From contig NC_088918.1 of NCBI RefSeq assembly GCF_963576675.1, positions 32,583,501-32,647,500 on the forward strand: DNA of 64,000 nt, read 5' to 3'. Within the stretch, counting starts at the first letter, position 1, and each line of letters starts with the position of its first letter. Below are positions 44,215 through 56,391 of this stretch, piece after piece. This DNA comes from Euphorbia lathyris. Taxonomy: Eukaryota; Streptophyta; Magnoliopsida; Malpighiales; Euphorbiaceae. Both the position numbers and the translations under genes were made by a program. The notes under the pieces were generated by a model that was not told the DNA's origin, made no database searches, and worked only from the letters and a program-made list of their open reading frames with translations.

Positions 44215-47200
44215 ACAAAAATTGGTGTTCCTTATAGAAACACTTGTCAATAAAACAAAAATTGATTTCATTAGGAGGCAATTTAAATATGAAGGCTGTT
44301 TAGCAGTTGATTGTGTTGGTAGGAGTGGGGGTTTAGCTCTTTTATGGAAAGAGAATCACTGTGTTTCGGTACAAAGTTTTTCCTCTCACCACATTGAGGT
44401 TATTGTTCATTCGGAGGATGGAGGGGATTGGAGATTTGTTGGCTTTTACGGTTATGCTGATAGGGGTCGTCATCAAGATTCATGGCAATTGGTTAGGCAG
44501 CTGGCAGGACGTTCAAATTTACCTTGGATCATGGTAGGGGATTTCAATTGTATTATCAATCAGGAGGAGAAAGTTGGTGGAGCTCCGTATCCTAATAATT
44601 TGATGAACGCATTTAAAGAAACAATTGTTGATGCTGGTCTTGATGAATTAATTCTGTCAGGTGGTCGTTTTACTTGGGAGCGTGGTCGTGGTTCTGATTT
44701 GTGGATTCAAGAGAAGCTTGATAGAGGTTTTGGTTCGGCAACTTGGTTTGAGAAATTTCCCTGTTATAATTTTACTATTCAAACCGCTGCTTATTCTGAT
44801 CATACTCCTCTGTTACTGCATACATCTTTGAGATTGCAATCTGTTTTAGGAATAGATTTCGTTTTGAGTCGGCATGGGTGAAAGAAGAAGGTTTTAATGG
44901 TATGTTGAGGGCGTGTTGGCAGGCTGAAGGTTCTAGAGCTGTGATTCCTAAGCTTGCGGCGTGTGCTGCATCGATGGAGCAATGGGGAAGAAAGTTCAAA
45001 AATCGTTTCACAAATCGAATTGTACATTTTAAGCATAAGCTTTCAGTTTTACGTGAGAGAACTGATCATCAATCTGTTACAGACTACTTATTTGCTAAAA
45101 GTCAGTTAAATCATTGGTTGGAAATTGAGGAAGCTTATTGGAAACAAAGAGCTAAAGCATTTTGGTTGGTCGGGGGTGATGGTAATACCAGATTTTTTCA
45201 TGCTCAAGTAAAAAATCGCCAGCAACAAAACAAAGTGAAAGGTTTAAGAGATTCTGAGGGCATACTTCATAGAGGTAAGGTTGAAATGGAGCAAATTGCA
45301 CTGAATTATTTTAATCAATTATTTGATGTGTCTAATAATCAGCCTTTGGATATTTTGTCGGTAATGCCTCGGATTGTTACGGATGAAATGAATAGAGAAT
45401 TAACAGCCCCGTTTGTTATCTCTGAATTTAAAGAGGCTATTTTTCAAATGCGTGCTGACAAATCGTCGGGCCCTGATGGTCTTTCTCCTGGGTTTTTTCA
45501 GCAGTATTGGGACTTAATTGGTTTTGAGATATTCAATGCTTGCAAAGGCTGGCTCGACAGAAATGAATTTCCGGCTGAACTTAATGACACTATCATTGTT
45601 TTAATTCCAAATTGTGAGAACCCGGAGCGGATGACTGAGCTTCGTCCGATTGCACTGTGTAATGTGCTATATAAAATAATTGCTAAGGTACTTGCTAACC
45701 GTCTTAAATCTTTTCTGCCTGATATCATCTCTGAATCACAATCTGCATTTGTGCCGGATAGATCGCTAGTGGATAATGTGCAAATTGCTTTTGAATCTCT
45801 GCACTATATGAAAAGAAATACCAGGGGTCAGGTTGGTGAGGTGGCGCTTAAATTGGATATTAGTAAGGCGTATGATCGGGTTGATTGGCAATTTCTGAGA
45901 GATGTCATGTTGCGAATGGGGTTTCAGGAGAAATGGATCGATTGGATAATGTTGTGTGTTTCGACGGTGTCGTATCAAGTTGTTAGTAGTGGCTTGGATA
46001 TCGGACCAATTAAGCCTAAGCGGGGTCTTAGGCAAGGGGATCCTTTATCACCGTACTTATTCATTCTGTGTTCTGAAATTCTTTCTCGCTTAATTTTATA
46101 GGCTGAACAAGAGGGTGCATTACACGGGTGTCGTGTTATGAGGGGTGCTCCGAGTGTGAGCCATTTGTTGTTCGCTGATGATAGTTTCTTATTTTTTAGG
46201 GCGAACCTGGATGAATGCCAGACAATTTGTAATATTTTGGCTCGTTATGAGGAAGCTTCTGGGCAGGCTATAAATCATAGCAAATCTGGTATTTTTTTTC
46301 AGCAGTAACGTCTCCAGCGATTTAAGGATTGCAATTTATGATCATCTGCATATCCATAATCCGTTGGACACGGGTCGTTATCTGGGATTACCTTCATTAA
46401 TTGGTAAATCTAAATCTGCTGTTTTTTCTTTCCTTCGTGATCGGCTTAGAAAACGTCTGAGTAGTTGGAGTTTCCGGTTTTTATCTATGGCTGGAAAAGA
46501 TGTTTTACTCAAGTCAGTTTGTCAGGCTATTCCTGTATTTTGTATGAGTACTTTTCTGATCCCACGGGCATTGTGTGAGGAGCTTCAACGTATGATGAAT
46601 TCGTTCTGGTGGGGAAAAAAAGCAAATGGAAGTCATAATATTCATTGGGCTAGCTGGAAGCGATTAAGTAAGCAGAGGAAGAATGGGGGTCTTGGGTATA
46701 GAGAATTACATGAATATAATTTGTCTCTATTGGGGAAACAAGGCTGGAAATTTATTCAGAATCCACACAGATTGGTAAGTCGTATTTTCAAAGCTAAGTA
46801 TTTTGCTAATGATGCTTTCCTTTCTTCTGAATTGGGCAATAACCCCAGCTATGTTTGGAGGAGTGTGTGGAGTTCAAAACCAGTCTTGTGTGCGGGTCTA
46901 AGATGGTCTATCAATTCAGGCAGGCAAGTTAGTGTTTGGAGTGATCCTTGGGTTCCTGGTAATCAGAATTTTAAAATTCAGTCTCCTTGTCCAATGGGTG
47001 CTGAAGATTTTAAAGTGGCGGATTTGTTTATTGATGGAACTCGTATTTGGGACAGGGGTAAAATTGAGAGTCTGTTGATCCCAAGTGAAGCTGCTGAAAT
47101 TTTGAAACTTATTGTACCTTTCTCTACTCGTAATGATCAATTGATTTGGCATTGGACTAAAGACGGCATTTACTCCGTGAAATCTGGTTATAGAGCCATT

Positions 47201-48236
47201 GAAGTTCAGAATGAAATTTCGGTTTATCAGGATGGTTGGGCGGCTGTTTGGAGGTTAAAAGTTCCTCCTCGTGTTCGTATGTTCATATGGAAAGTGTGTT
47301 CTAATCTGTTACCGACTCGTTGGCGTTTATCTAGTCGACATGTTCCGATTGAGCCGTCCTGTATCTATTGTTCGTCGAAAATAGAGTATGATTCTCATCT
47401 TTTCTTAGGTTGCCCTGATGCTATCCGATGTTGGGAGACAGCGGAGGTTATTACGTCTGTTTGTGGAAGTGAAGTTTTTAGTGATTGGCTTCTCAATCTC
47501 TGTTCTACGGCATCCGAGGAACAGGTACGTAAAATTGTCTTTGTCCTATGGTGTATTTGGCAGAAACGGAATATGCTGATTTGGAACCAAAAAGAGGAGA
47601 ATCGGGCTATATTAATTCGAAGAATGAGGGGCTGGTTTACGGACTGGTTGAAAGCGCAGAATTCTTCTACTCTGTCATCATCGGCGCACAACATTGGATC
47701 AAGAGGAGGGCAAGCGATTTGGAGACCACCTCCTGTAGGTACTTGGAAATGTAATTTGGATGCTGCCATTTTCATGGATATTAATAAATGTGGCTTTGGA
47801 GCTGTTTTGAGGGGTCCTGATGGTGGTTTTATGGCTTTATATAGTTCTCATTGCGAGGGGAGAGCTGAACCGAAATTTCTTGAAGCTTTAGCTTTACGTC
47901 AATGTCTTCAATGGATTAATTTGATGCGGTATCAGCGGGTTTGTTTTGAAACTGATGCTAAATCTGTTGCGGATAGTATTCATTCAAATCGTGTTGATTT
48001 GTCTGAGTTTGGTCAGATAATGCTTGACTGTAAACTCATTTTACATTCTAGGCCTGATTTTTCTGTGTCGTTTGTACCGAGATTAGCGAATAAGGTTGCG
48101 CACAATATTGCTCGCAATGCTTGTTCTTATGCTAGCTCTTATGTGTCTTTTTTACTCCCTAGTTGGTTAGAGGAGGACATTTGTATTGATTCTTTACCTT
48201 TTGATTCTTAATTGATGTTTCCTTTATTCAAAAAAA
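44215..48236 (+). mobile_element. LINE (L1-like), 5'-truncated, nearly complete ORF2
   Basis: A 4.0-kb insertion with an exact 14-bp target-site duplication and a short A-tail. Domains in order: APE-type endonuclease (44240-44850; GGLALLWKE, WIMVGDFNCI, SDHTPLLL), reverse transcriptase (45420-46300; KSSGPDGLSPGFFQQYW, RPIALCNVLYKIIAKVLANR, KLDISKAYDRVDW, GLRQGDPLSPYLF, LLFADDS), zf-RVT (about 47220-47430; WRLKVPPRVRMFIWKVCSN), and an RNase H-like domain (47730-48170; KCNLDAAIF, LEALALRQCLQW). ORF1 and the start of the endonuclease are missing by 5' truncation. Disabling changes: a frameshift near 44845, a TAG at 46100 where the frame otherwise continues, and a stop or frameshift near 46306. 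Otherwise it is well preserved. Confidence 0.92.
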
Positions 48237-48250
48237 AATAATCAGATAAA
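48237..48250. repeat. LINE target-site duplication, right copy
   Basis: aataatcagataaa, identical to 44201-44214, directly after the A-tail. Confidence 0.85.
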
Positions 48251-48562
48251 TAAAAAAAGTAATTGTTATTTATCACATTTTTTATTAGTAAGGTCAATAA
48301 ATCAAGATTATAGTATAATCTCTTCCAAGACACTGACCGCTTCTAAAAATCTGGTGCAAATAGATTAAAATGAAAACAACAATATTTAAAATCTGACACT
48401 AAACACAAACTCAATCTAGAAAGGAAGTGTCCTTGATTTGGAGTTGCAGAAGAAACGAAGGGTAATTATTGAAGCAATAGTTAGATTACTACCAACTCAA
48501 TCTAGGAGGAGTCCAGTTCCTTTGGCTTTTCTTTCTAGTGTTGAAAACTGTGATTGCAGCAT

Positions 48563-48634
48563 CAGAAGCAACTCATTGCAGATCTGATTTGGAGAGATCA
48601 GAAGCAACTCATTGCAGATCTGATTTGGAGAGAT
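48563..48634. repeat. Perfect 36-bp tandem duplication
   Basis: Two identical 36-bp units (48563-48598, 48599-48634) that begin cagaagcaactcattgcaga, just before the NPH3 fragment. Confidence 0.9.
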
Positions 48635-48639
48635 GAATC

Positions 48640-49016
48640 GGCCTTCAACGGATCAAGCAATTCTTATTTCTCACTGTTTGGAGCAGAGGCTTTTGAGCTT
48701 GCTGCAAAGTTCTGCTGCGGTGTAAATGTTGAGATTACAGTGTCAAATGTTGCTATTCTGTTGTGTGCATCACATTACCTTGAAACGGCTGAAGATTTTG
48801 CAGAGAAGAACTTGCAAGCTTGAGTCGAATCTCATATAAGGGAAATGGTTCTTCCGAAAATATCAAGTTCCATATCGGTTCTTCACCGCCATGAAACCCT
48901 CTTGCCCATAGCCGAAGAGATCAATCTGGATGCAATTGCAAACAATGCTTGCTGTAGCTTACTTTCGGGGTTGCTAAAACTGAACCATAATTTTCCTTCA
49001 AAACAGACAAACATGT
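48640..49016 (+). pseudogene. NPH3-family (BTB/POZ) gene fragment
   Basis: Plus-strand words AEAFELAAKFCCGVNVEITV, LLCASHYLETAEDFAEKNL, then after a TGA (48821-48823) MVLPKISSSISVLHRHETLL, PIAEEINL, IANNAC and LLKLNHNFPSK follow the order of the BTB-to-NPH3 region of plant NPH3/RPT2-like proteins (phototropin-pathway and ubiquitin-ligase adaptors). Start, most of the NPH3 domain and C-terminus are missing, and a stop interrupts it. The segment appears intronless, with a GTAAG donor-like end near 49016. It sits between hAT-like ends, so capture by a transposon is possible. Confidence 0.8.
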
Positions 49017-49019
49017 AAG

Positions 49020-49985
49020 TAACAATTGTTGCATCTACTCTTTAGGCTTCGAAACTTTGATTTTCTTAAAGCTGATTCATAGCCAGAATGATAAATAATG
49101 CAATGTTTTTTTTTTCTCTTTTTCAATAATTTAAATCTTCTAACCAATATTAAGAAATATGTTTCTCTCATCCCTTAAAAAAGCATAGGATTACTGGATT
49201 AGAGAGACACTTTCATGGTGTGCATACTTCATAATGAACTCGTGCGATAGAAGCTGCAAAGACAAAACACCACCTGCCTAAAAAATCGGATATGTTTCTG
49301 ATCTTAATAACCAACTCATCAAAATCTAAATCTAAAAAAACAGTAAAATGCAAAACCCAACTCTATACAATCGTAAGAGTCGCAAAAAAAGACATTATGA
49401 ATAAAAGCATTATGAATAAAATCATCGGGGGAGCTCATTAGATTAAAAGCCAATAATGAATTGAAGACAATAGATTGGGGAAACTAATGGAAATAGAAAG
49501 AAAGAAAATGGTCCCAAAAATTAACTATAATTATCAATCAAACTTAAAACCAGAATTTACCTGCTTCAAGTTTATCGCAGTAGATCCAATTCGTGATGTG
49601 CAAAGTAGAAGAAAACCATCTACATTCGGATTTATGCAGGTATTCAGGCGTAAAAGAGAAGTTATATAGGTATTCAGATTTGAGGGAGAAGGTTTGATGA
49701 TTTGATGTGTGTGAGAGGCGTAGCATATTAGGATTCGAGAGAGATAAGGGTAAATCGCAAGAAAGAAGCTAAGAAAAGAGATTAGATTTGGGAGAGATAA
49801 AACTGCCGCAAGGAACTGGAAAGAAAAATTTAGAATAAATAAATTAAAAAAATCAAAATTATATTAAATTGACACATCAGCCTTTTGTTCTATTATTCTT
49901 CCACATTCGCATTAAGCTCTATTAGTTTGACAAGTGTACTTTAGCTTCCACGTTTTATATAGATAATAGATAATAGATAATATAT
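49020..49985. other. Spacer
   Basis: AT-rich sequence; no feature recognised. Confidence 0.45.
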
Positions 49986-49989
49986 GTAT

Positions 49990-50335
49990 ATAATATATTA
50001 AATTTTTTAAATATATTTATTAAACGGTTCGGTTAACCGTTAACCGCGGTTTTTTCAATACTCTAACCCGAAATCGAAATCGAAATCGAAACCGATACCA
50101 ATCTATTTTTGTAACCATTAAGAAAATCACTGGTTCGGTTAACCGTTTTTCCGATTTGGATTATTGGTTTCCGATTCGGTTATCGGTTTGTTCGGTTTTT
50201 TTATCCACCCCTACAAAACAGGTCCATTAATAAGGGTTAACCATACGACCGGTTAACTATTAATTTCAGATAGGTTTTTCGGTTAACGATTTTTAACCAA
50301 TTCTCATTGGTTAACCAACAATCAACAACTAATCA
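49990..50335. mobile_element. hAT-like terminal regions (right end, plus a left-type fragment)
   Basis: 50020-50212 has cggttcggttaaccgttaac, aatcgaaatcgaaatcgaaac and a terminal ttttatccacccct, inverted relative to aggggtgggc at 40950 and 41038. 50222-50335 repeats words of the left end (ttaaccatacgaccggttaac, ggttaac). Probably the right border of the element begun near 41 kb, or nested copies. Confidence 0.55.
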
Positions 50336-50445
50336 TTATTTTTACCCAAACCTAAATTTTTAAATAATATTAAAATACAAACAAAATAATATTTGTGAGT
50401 GAGACTAATAAAAGTATAACTTGGAAAAAATAATGAATACTTAAA

Positions 50446-52147
50446 GGGAAAATTATAAAACTAGGTCAAATTGGAGGCTCATTTACATATTTAACCCATT
50501 TACTCAACCTACTATATATCTAGACTGATTTTATGTGACTTTCCCATAATACCTCTAACCTTCCCACTTTCCACCACTCGCGAACGGCCGCTCCCCTATC
50601 TCATTGCTTACGCAAAAACATGGTTCCTGCATTAATGATTTCAAGACTTTTGATCTTCCTTTCTTCCTTTAAATTGCATGAAATCTGCACTATTTCGCCA
50701 AATCACAATGAATTTCTCTTTTTCCTCTCTTCATCTCTTGATTCTGCAACTTCCTAACCCTAGAAAACGAAGCCATGGTTCTTCATCTTCCTGTTCGTTA
50801 CTTGGTTTCTTTCTTATTGTTACCATTAAAGAAATGGTTTTTCTACGTTATTTCATTCGTTCTTCCCATGTTATCATATTGTTATTGTCGCTTTTGGGGA
50901 TGAAAGGGGCGAAAAATGTAAGTATTTGTTGTTTTTTCTGCGTTTTTTCATGAATACACTTCGCAATCAATGGTTTTGCGAAGCTTTGCGAAGAGAAATA
51001 GTATGGAAAGTGACGATCTACTTCATGAATCAATGATTTCGCGAAGATATGCGAAGAGAAAGAGTCTGAAATGTGTGGATCTACCTCGCGAATCGATTAG
51101 TTCGTGAAGTCTGCGAATAGATCCTCACATTTCAGACCTCGCAGACTTCGCGAAAGCATCGATATGCGACGTAGATCGTCATGTTTCAGACATCGCAAAC
51201 CTTGCAAAAAAATCGATTAGCAAAGTAAAATCACCTCTTTCCCTGCACATTTACATTCGCATGCTTCACTAATCTTCATTTCGTGAAGCCAAATCGTCTT
51301 TTTCCCTGCCTAACATGATTCATTTTTTCTCAAGGTGGTTGAATATGTAACATCCCTTTCTGGAAGGCGGCGTACTGGGCTGCAGGGGAGATGATTTTCC
51401 TTCCTGTATAGGGATTAACTTCCCTCAAGATTGACACATTCACTCCTAAAATGGTTAGTTAGGAGAGATTGTGCCAATCTTGGGGTGCATCATGGGACAC
51501 GTCCATCCCATGGTGCCAATCTTCAAAGTGAACTTAACTAATCTGGTACCAATTTTGAAGTGGATGAGTAATCTTGGTGTGCACCGTGGGACACATCCAT
51601 CCCAAAAGGTCTGGACTTCCATTTCTCATCCCAAAAGGTCTGGATTTTAGGATGAGAAATGGAAGTCCAGACCTTTTGGGATGGATGTGTCTCATGGTGC
51701 ACACCAAGATTACTCATCCTCTTTAAAATTGGTATTGGATTAGTTAGGTTCACTTTGAAGTGATTTGTTAGGAGTTTATTGTGGCAATCTTGTTGTAAAT
51801 TTAGATAATGTTATGATTTGAATGTTGTTATTATACCACTTCGCGAATTAGCTTCAAAACATATCCAGCCTTCGCATATATGAACTAAATTCATCAAGTA
51901 AAACAAACTTCAGCTTCGCAGGCTTCGCATATGCGAACTAAATTCATTAAGTAAATCCAAACATTAGCTTCGCAGGCTTTGCATAATATGGAATCTGCGA
52001 AGTCAGACGGGAGGGGGTGAAACGCGCATAAATATTGAGGGTATTATGGGAAAGTCACACAAAATCAGTCTAGATATGTAGTAGGTTGAGTAAATGAGTT
52101 AAATATGTAAATGGGCCTCCAATTTGACCTAGTTTTGTAATTTTCCC
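50446..52147. mobile_element. MULE-type non-autonomous element, 1702 bp
   Basis: Terminal inverted repeats of about 115 bp: left gggaaaattataaaactagg, right (reverse complement) gggaaaattacaaaactagg, continuing tcaaattggaggc.catttacatattta. The 9-bp target-site duplication, atacttaaa, lies at 50437-50445 and 52148-52156. The interior has many ttcgcgaag/gcgaagc words and a long hairpin but no transposase. Length, TIRs and 9-bp duplication fit Mutator. Confidence 0.92.
51521..51760. repeat. 240-bp near-perfect hairpin inside the MULE
   Basis: Arms of about 110 bp (51521-51637 and 51655-51760) around an ~18-nt loop. Outer words cttcaaagtgaac/gttcactttgaag, inner words ccatcccaaaaggtctgg/ccagaccttttgggatgg. 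Only a few mismatches (for example near the KpnI-like ggtacc and caccg/catgg). Confidence 0.9.
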
Positions 52148-52283
52148 ATACTTAAATTAAAGGGCTAGTTACGTAGATATCACAATTGTTATGAAAATAT
52201 ACACACGTCTCACAATCAAGAAATTAATTCTTTTTATGTCAAAAGGTTCAGTTACTACACTCAATATGTTAAGTAACGGTATA

Positions 52284-55200
52284 TCCCTTAAACTTAGGCA
52301 CATGGCCGTTCCCGATCTTTTGTAGGCCCAGGGGATAGAATAAAATTGGGCCCTTTAATACAAAATTTCTAAAAATAAAATTTCTTTAAAAGTTGAAATA
52401 GAGATTGTCGGGCATCCCAACTAGATTGGCACCCCTAACAATCCCAATTAGATTGGCACCCCTAACAACCCCCCAAACACCTAGATGTAATTTTAAAATG
52501 TGCTAAACAAAATCAATATTGTTAAAGAATACAACTTCAGAATATGCTAAACAAAATCAAAATCGTTCTAAACTAAAGAACGGTCTCTACGTTAATATTC
52601 TTCCTTTTCTAACTCTTTAGCATTCAAGTTTAGCCTTCAATTTCCCAGATTCTATAGCCTTCAATTGATATTGTTAAACCAGTTGCTGCTTCTACATCTA
52701 TTTTTACAAATCAAATCAAATTAAAGCAGCAAATAGTCTATCTAAAAAATCATAGATTAGGTAAAATCAAACAGCAAAATCATAGAAGAGCAGCAAAATC
52801 ATAGAACAGTAAAATCATGGAAAAGCAAGCAAAATCCTAGAACACCAAAATCATATTGCATAAAAAAGACCCAAAAACGGAAGCAACCCAAAGATGAGAG
52901 AAACGCAGGCAAAACAACAAAATCAAAGGAGCACACAAAACACAATTCACTTTTACTTACCAGAGATGAGAGAAACGCAGCAAACCAAAAAAGGAAACAC
53001 ATGTAATCACAGGAGAAAATTGGGGCAGAAGAAACGTGAAGGAAAAATAGGCAAACATTTGGTAGCGGAAATATAAATTTTTTACCTATTTCCTTTTCCC
53101 AAGATCCGTTAATCGTTATTTCATATAAAGAAGGATAGAACGAAATACCTTTATGACGATTTATCTACCGTTGCAAACGAAGTGCCCACAACTTCAAAAG
53201 GATGGAATCTGTCAACCAATCTGTCCCCTACCCGAACAGACCTTCCATACCTTCGAACGACAATCCCAACGGTGGAAACGTGGAAGAATATGTCTAGAAA
53301 CTCCTATCCAAAAATCGCGACGATCCGACGGTTCAATCTCCGGGAATCCGCGAAATCATGAACTGACCTGATGTAGGAAGAACAAGAACGAATTTCTCTA
53401 TTTTGTTTGTCTTTTCTTCTTTCATGAGCACAACAAAACAAACAAGTAAACGATTAGAATTAAACCGATGAATAGCAACCAAAATAGATTGCCTCTAATT
53501 AATCAACACAAGATCAAGGAGTAAAAGGAAAGAGATGAAATCAATTGATTCGGAAGCAAGTGGTGAAAGACGATCCACTACAGTAGGGGTCGAAAATTCT
53601 CTCTCTCCGGGATAGCAAGGGGTAACCGAAATTTACCACTAAAGGGGGTTTATATAGCCTCTTCCATCTAAACCATAGTCAGATAGAATTAGGTTACTGA
53701 ATAAGAATTTAATTCGGAATAAAACTCTTATTGTTATTATCTGTAATTATATCTAAATATAAAGATAATAATAACTTATGAATAGGATAATAATAGAAGC
53801 AATTTAATCTCATTAAACCTCCTAACTTATTTATCCTATAATTAATTTAATTCAATCATAATCTAATTATAATTGTTTAAAAATAAATTAATTCCTTTAT
53901 GTGACATAGCACATAAAATTGCCCCCTTATTATTGGCCCTTAGTGGACTCAGTTGGTCTTCCGTCAATTAATTAACATCTGTTTCTCTTTTGGGTTCCAA
54001 GTCTTATGTGTGACTCATTAGGTTCTTATTGCTTCTAGCCGTTTACAACTATTAAATTAATTTCTCAGAATTATATTTAATCTTTATATAACGGAATGAG
54101 TACGCAAACTGTGATTGGCAGATCCGAAACATTCCCCCAGAGCTATAAAAAGACAGGTTGATTTCGTCGTTGACCTTTCCGTATTAGTTACAGTATAATT
54201 CGATCCTTCATCAACTACATCCTTGAACAGAATCTTATGACTATGGATACTGTCAAGTCATATATAGCGAGACGTTCGTTTTACTTGTACAGGCCGAGTT
54301 AACTCCAATTAGATAGGTTAAGTGAAATCTGCATTTCAATTCTTAAGCTATCACCTTGCAAGGATTTAGAGTTAAGTCTTCCGCAAGCGATTCTTGGACG
54401 TATCTCCCATTTATCAGGAGTGACAAATGCTCAATCCAATATTAACTATCCTACAATTACTTCCTGTGATACCCAACGTCTGCCGTACACACCCCAGAGG
54501 CATCCCTGTTATGGATCGTGTTACAACAGGATCAAAGCATCACATTCCATAATCCAGAATCACTAATTAACATTCCTTTGAGTCTGAGGATTACTTATAC
54601 CTATTAATACCAATGAGATGAACATGTGACAAGGATAAATCTCTCCATCTTGTTATCTCAAGTCGGGTCCCCAATCCTAATGAACCTCTTTCATTGGATC
54701 CATGTAACTGTCCAGATATCTGCATATCTGAAGCTTGTGAGATCAGCTCTCTGTCTTGACAGAAAACATTGTTACACGCAAGTCTCAACAGTGTTATGTC
54801 AATCCCTATTCAAAACATATCACTTGACTTGGGATGGTTTTAAGTTTATTAGTTTATTATAATGTTTTGTCTCACTTCATGCTTGTATGAACACTTTATA
54901 ATCACTTTAAATAAACTTAGGGATTTCCTTTTATTAGACTTATTTAGTTCTTTAAAAGAGGTTGCCTTTATACGGTTATGAAACCATATCTTATTAAAAC
55001 AAATAACATAAAGAACAATTCATTAACATCTGGTTTATATCCTAGAATAATTGTCTATAGGACACTAAACCCCAACAAAATACAGCAAACCCAGGAGAAA
55101 GGTAGCAAACAGAAAACGCGAAAAACTCAAGAAGAATGAAGAAAAGACACAAGAAGAAGAAGAAAATTGGAATCGCACAACAACAGCTGCGCAGGCGCTC

Positions 55201-55870
55201 AACGCAACGGTAGGTTAATAATTTTTTTAAAATATATAATATACTAAACTAAATTTTTTCTACATCTATTTTTACAAATCAAATCAAATTAAAGCAGCAA
55301 ATAGTCTATCTAAAAAATCATAGATTAGGTAAAATCAAATAGCAAAATCATAGAAGAGCAGCAAAATCATAGAACAGTAAAATCATGGAAAAGCAAGCAA
55401 AATCATAGAACACCAAAATCATATTGCATAAAAAAGTCCCAAAAACGGAAGGAACCCAAAGATGAGAGAAACGCAGGCAAAACAGCAAAATCAAAGGAAG
55501 AAGGCAAAACATAATTCACTTTTACTTACTAAAGATGAGAGAAATGCAGCAAACCAAAGAAGGAAACGCATGCAAACCTAGGAGAAAATTGGGACAGGAG
55601 AAACACAGCAAACCCAGGAGAAACGCAGCAAACAGAAAACGCGGAAAACTCGAGAAGAAGGAAGAAAAGACGTAAGAAGAAGAAGAAAATTGGAATCACA
55701 CAACAACAGATGCGCAGGCGCTCAACGCAACGGTAGGTTAAGAATTTTTTTTTTAAAATATATAATACACTGAACTAATTTTTATTTTGGCGCCCCTGAA
55801 ATTTATGGGCCCCGGGCCTGCACCTCAAAAATCAAGGCCCAGGTCCTACTTAGGCGGTAGAAATATTAAC
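52284..55870. repeat. Duplicated repeat with gggccc-type ends, split by a solo LTR
   Basis: The left edge (52320-52360) reads taggcccaggggat..ttgggccc and the right edge (55800-55855) reads gggccccgggcctg..aaggcccaggtcctac, roughly inverted. Inside, a ~525-bp unit is present twice: 52684-53036 continued at 55078-55257, and 55258-55790. Shared words include tctacatctatttttacaaa, aaatcatagaa.ag.agc and ctcaacgcaacggtaggtta. The first copy is interrupted by the LTR. Confidence 0.75.
53037..55077 (-). mobile_element. Solo LTR, about 2.04 kb, probably Ty1-copia
   Basis: On the minus strand it begins TGTTGGGGTTTAGTGTCCTA and ends in CA (plus strand TGAAGGAAAAATAGG). Target-site duplications aaacg (53032-53036) and aaata (55078-55082) are both one change from aaaca, which is the uninterrupted sequence in the paralogous copy near 55602. 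No internal coding region or second LTR is present, so a solo LTR left by recombination is the simplest reading. Superfamily is inferred from the LTR start and length. Confidence 0.72.
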
Positions 55871-56390
55871 TTGGCATATGGTTCTTTACCATATGTTTTT
55901 CGGTATATTCTACTGATTTGACAAAATGGCGATAACCATAATATTTGACAAATTTGGAATAAAATATCGACTTCTGATAATAATATTAAATGAATTTATG
56001 CTAATGATAAAATTCAAAATTTCACCAACATTAATTGTAAACTTAATGTGAAACATGGTATTCTATAGAATGTACTCTAAATTATAACACCAACATTGTT
56101 GCAGGGAGAAAAATATTATTCTCCATCACTTAAATACTAGTCTACCTTTTCTCAAGTAAATATTAGTATGTTAATTAGATTTTGAGTGATTGTGAGTTCA
56201 TTCCAAATAAGACAATGACATAAACAACATCTTTCACGTAACATTTTAGGAAGTGAATAAATAAAGCTTCTATTTGTACAGAGATATTTACAACAAAGAA
56301 TTGCAATCACCAACACCTTCCAAGCCCAACACCGACAGAAAGCAAGAAAATATCACAAAAGCTTTATTACCATATCTGTATTTTCTTGCT
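55870..56390. other. AT-rich spacer
   Basis: No gene or recognised repeat. Confidence 0.45.
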
Positions 56391-56391
56391 A

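Noticed and set aside
45498..46035. Minus-strand ORFs opposite the LINE reverse transcriptase
   Set aside because: Shadows of the plus-strand RT domain.
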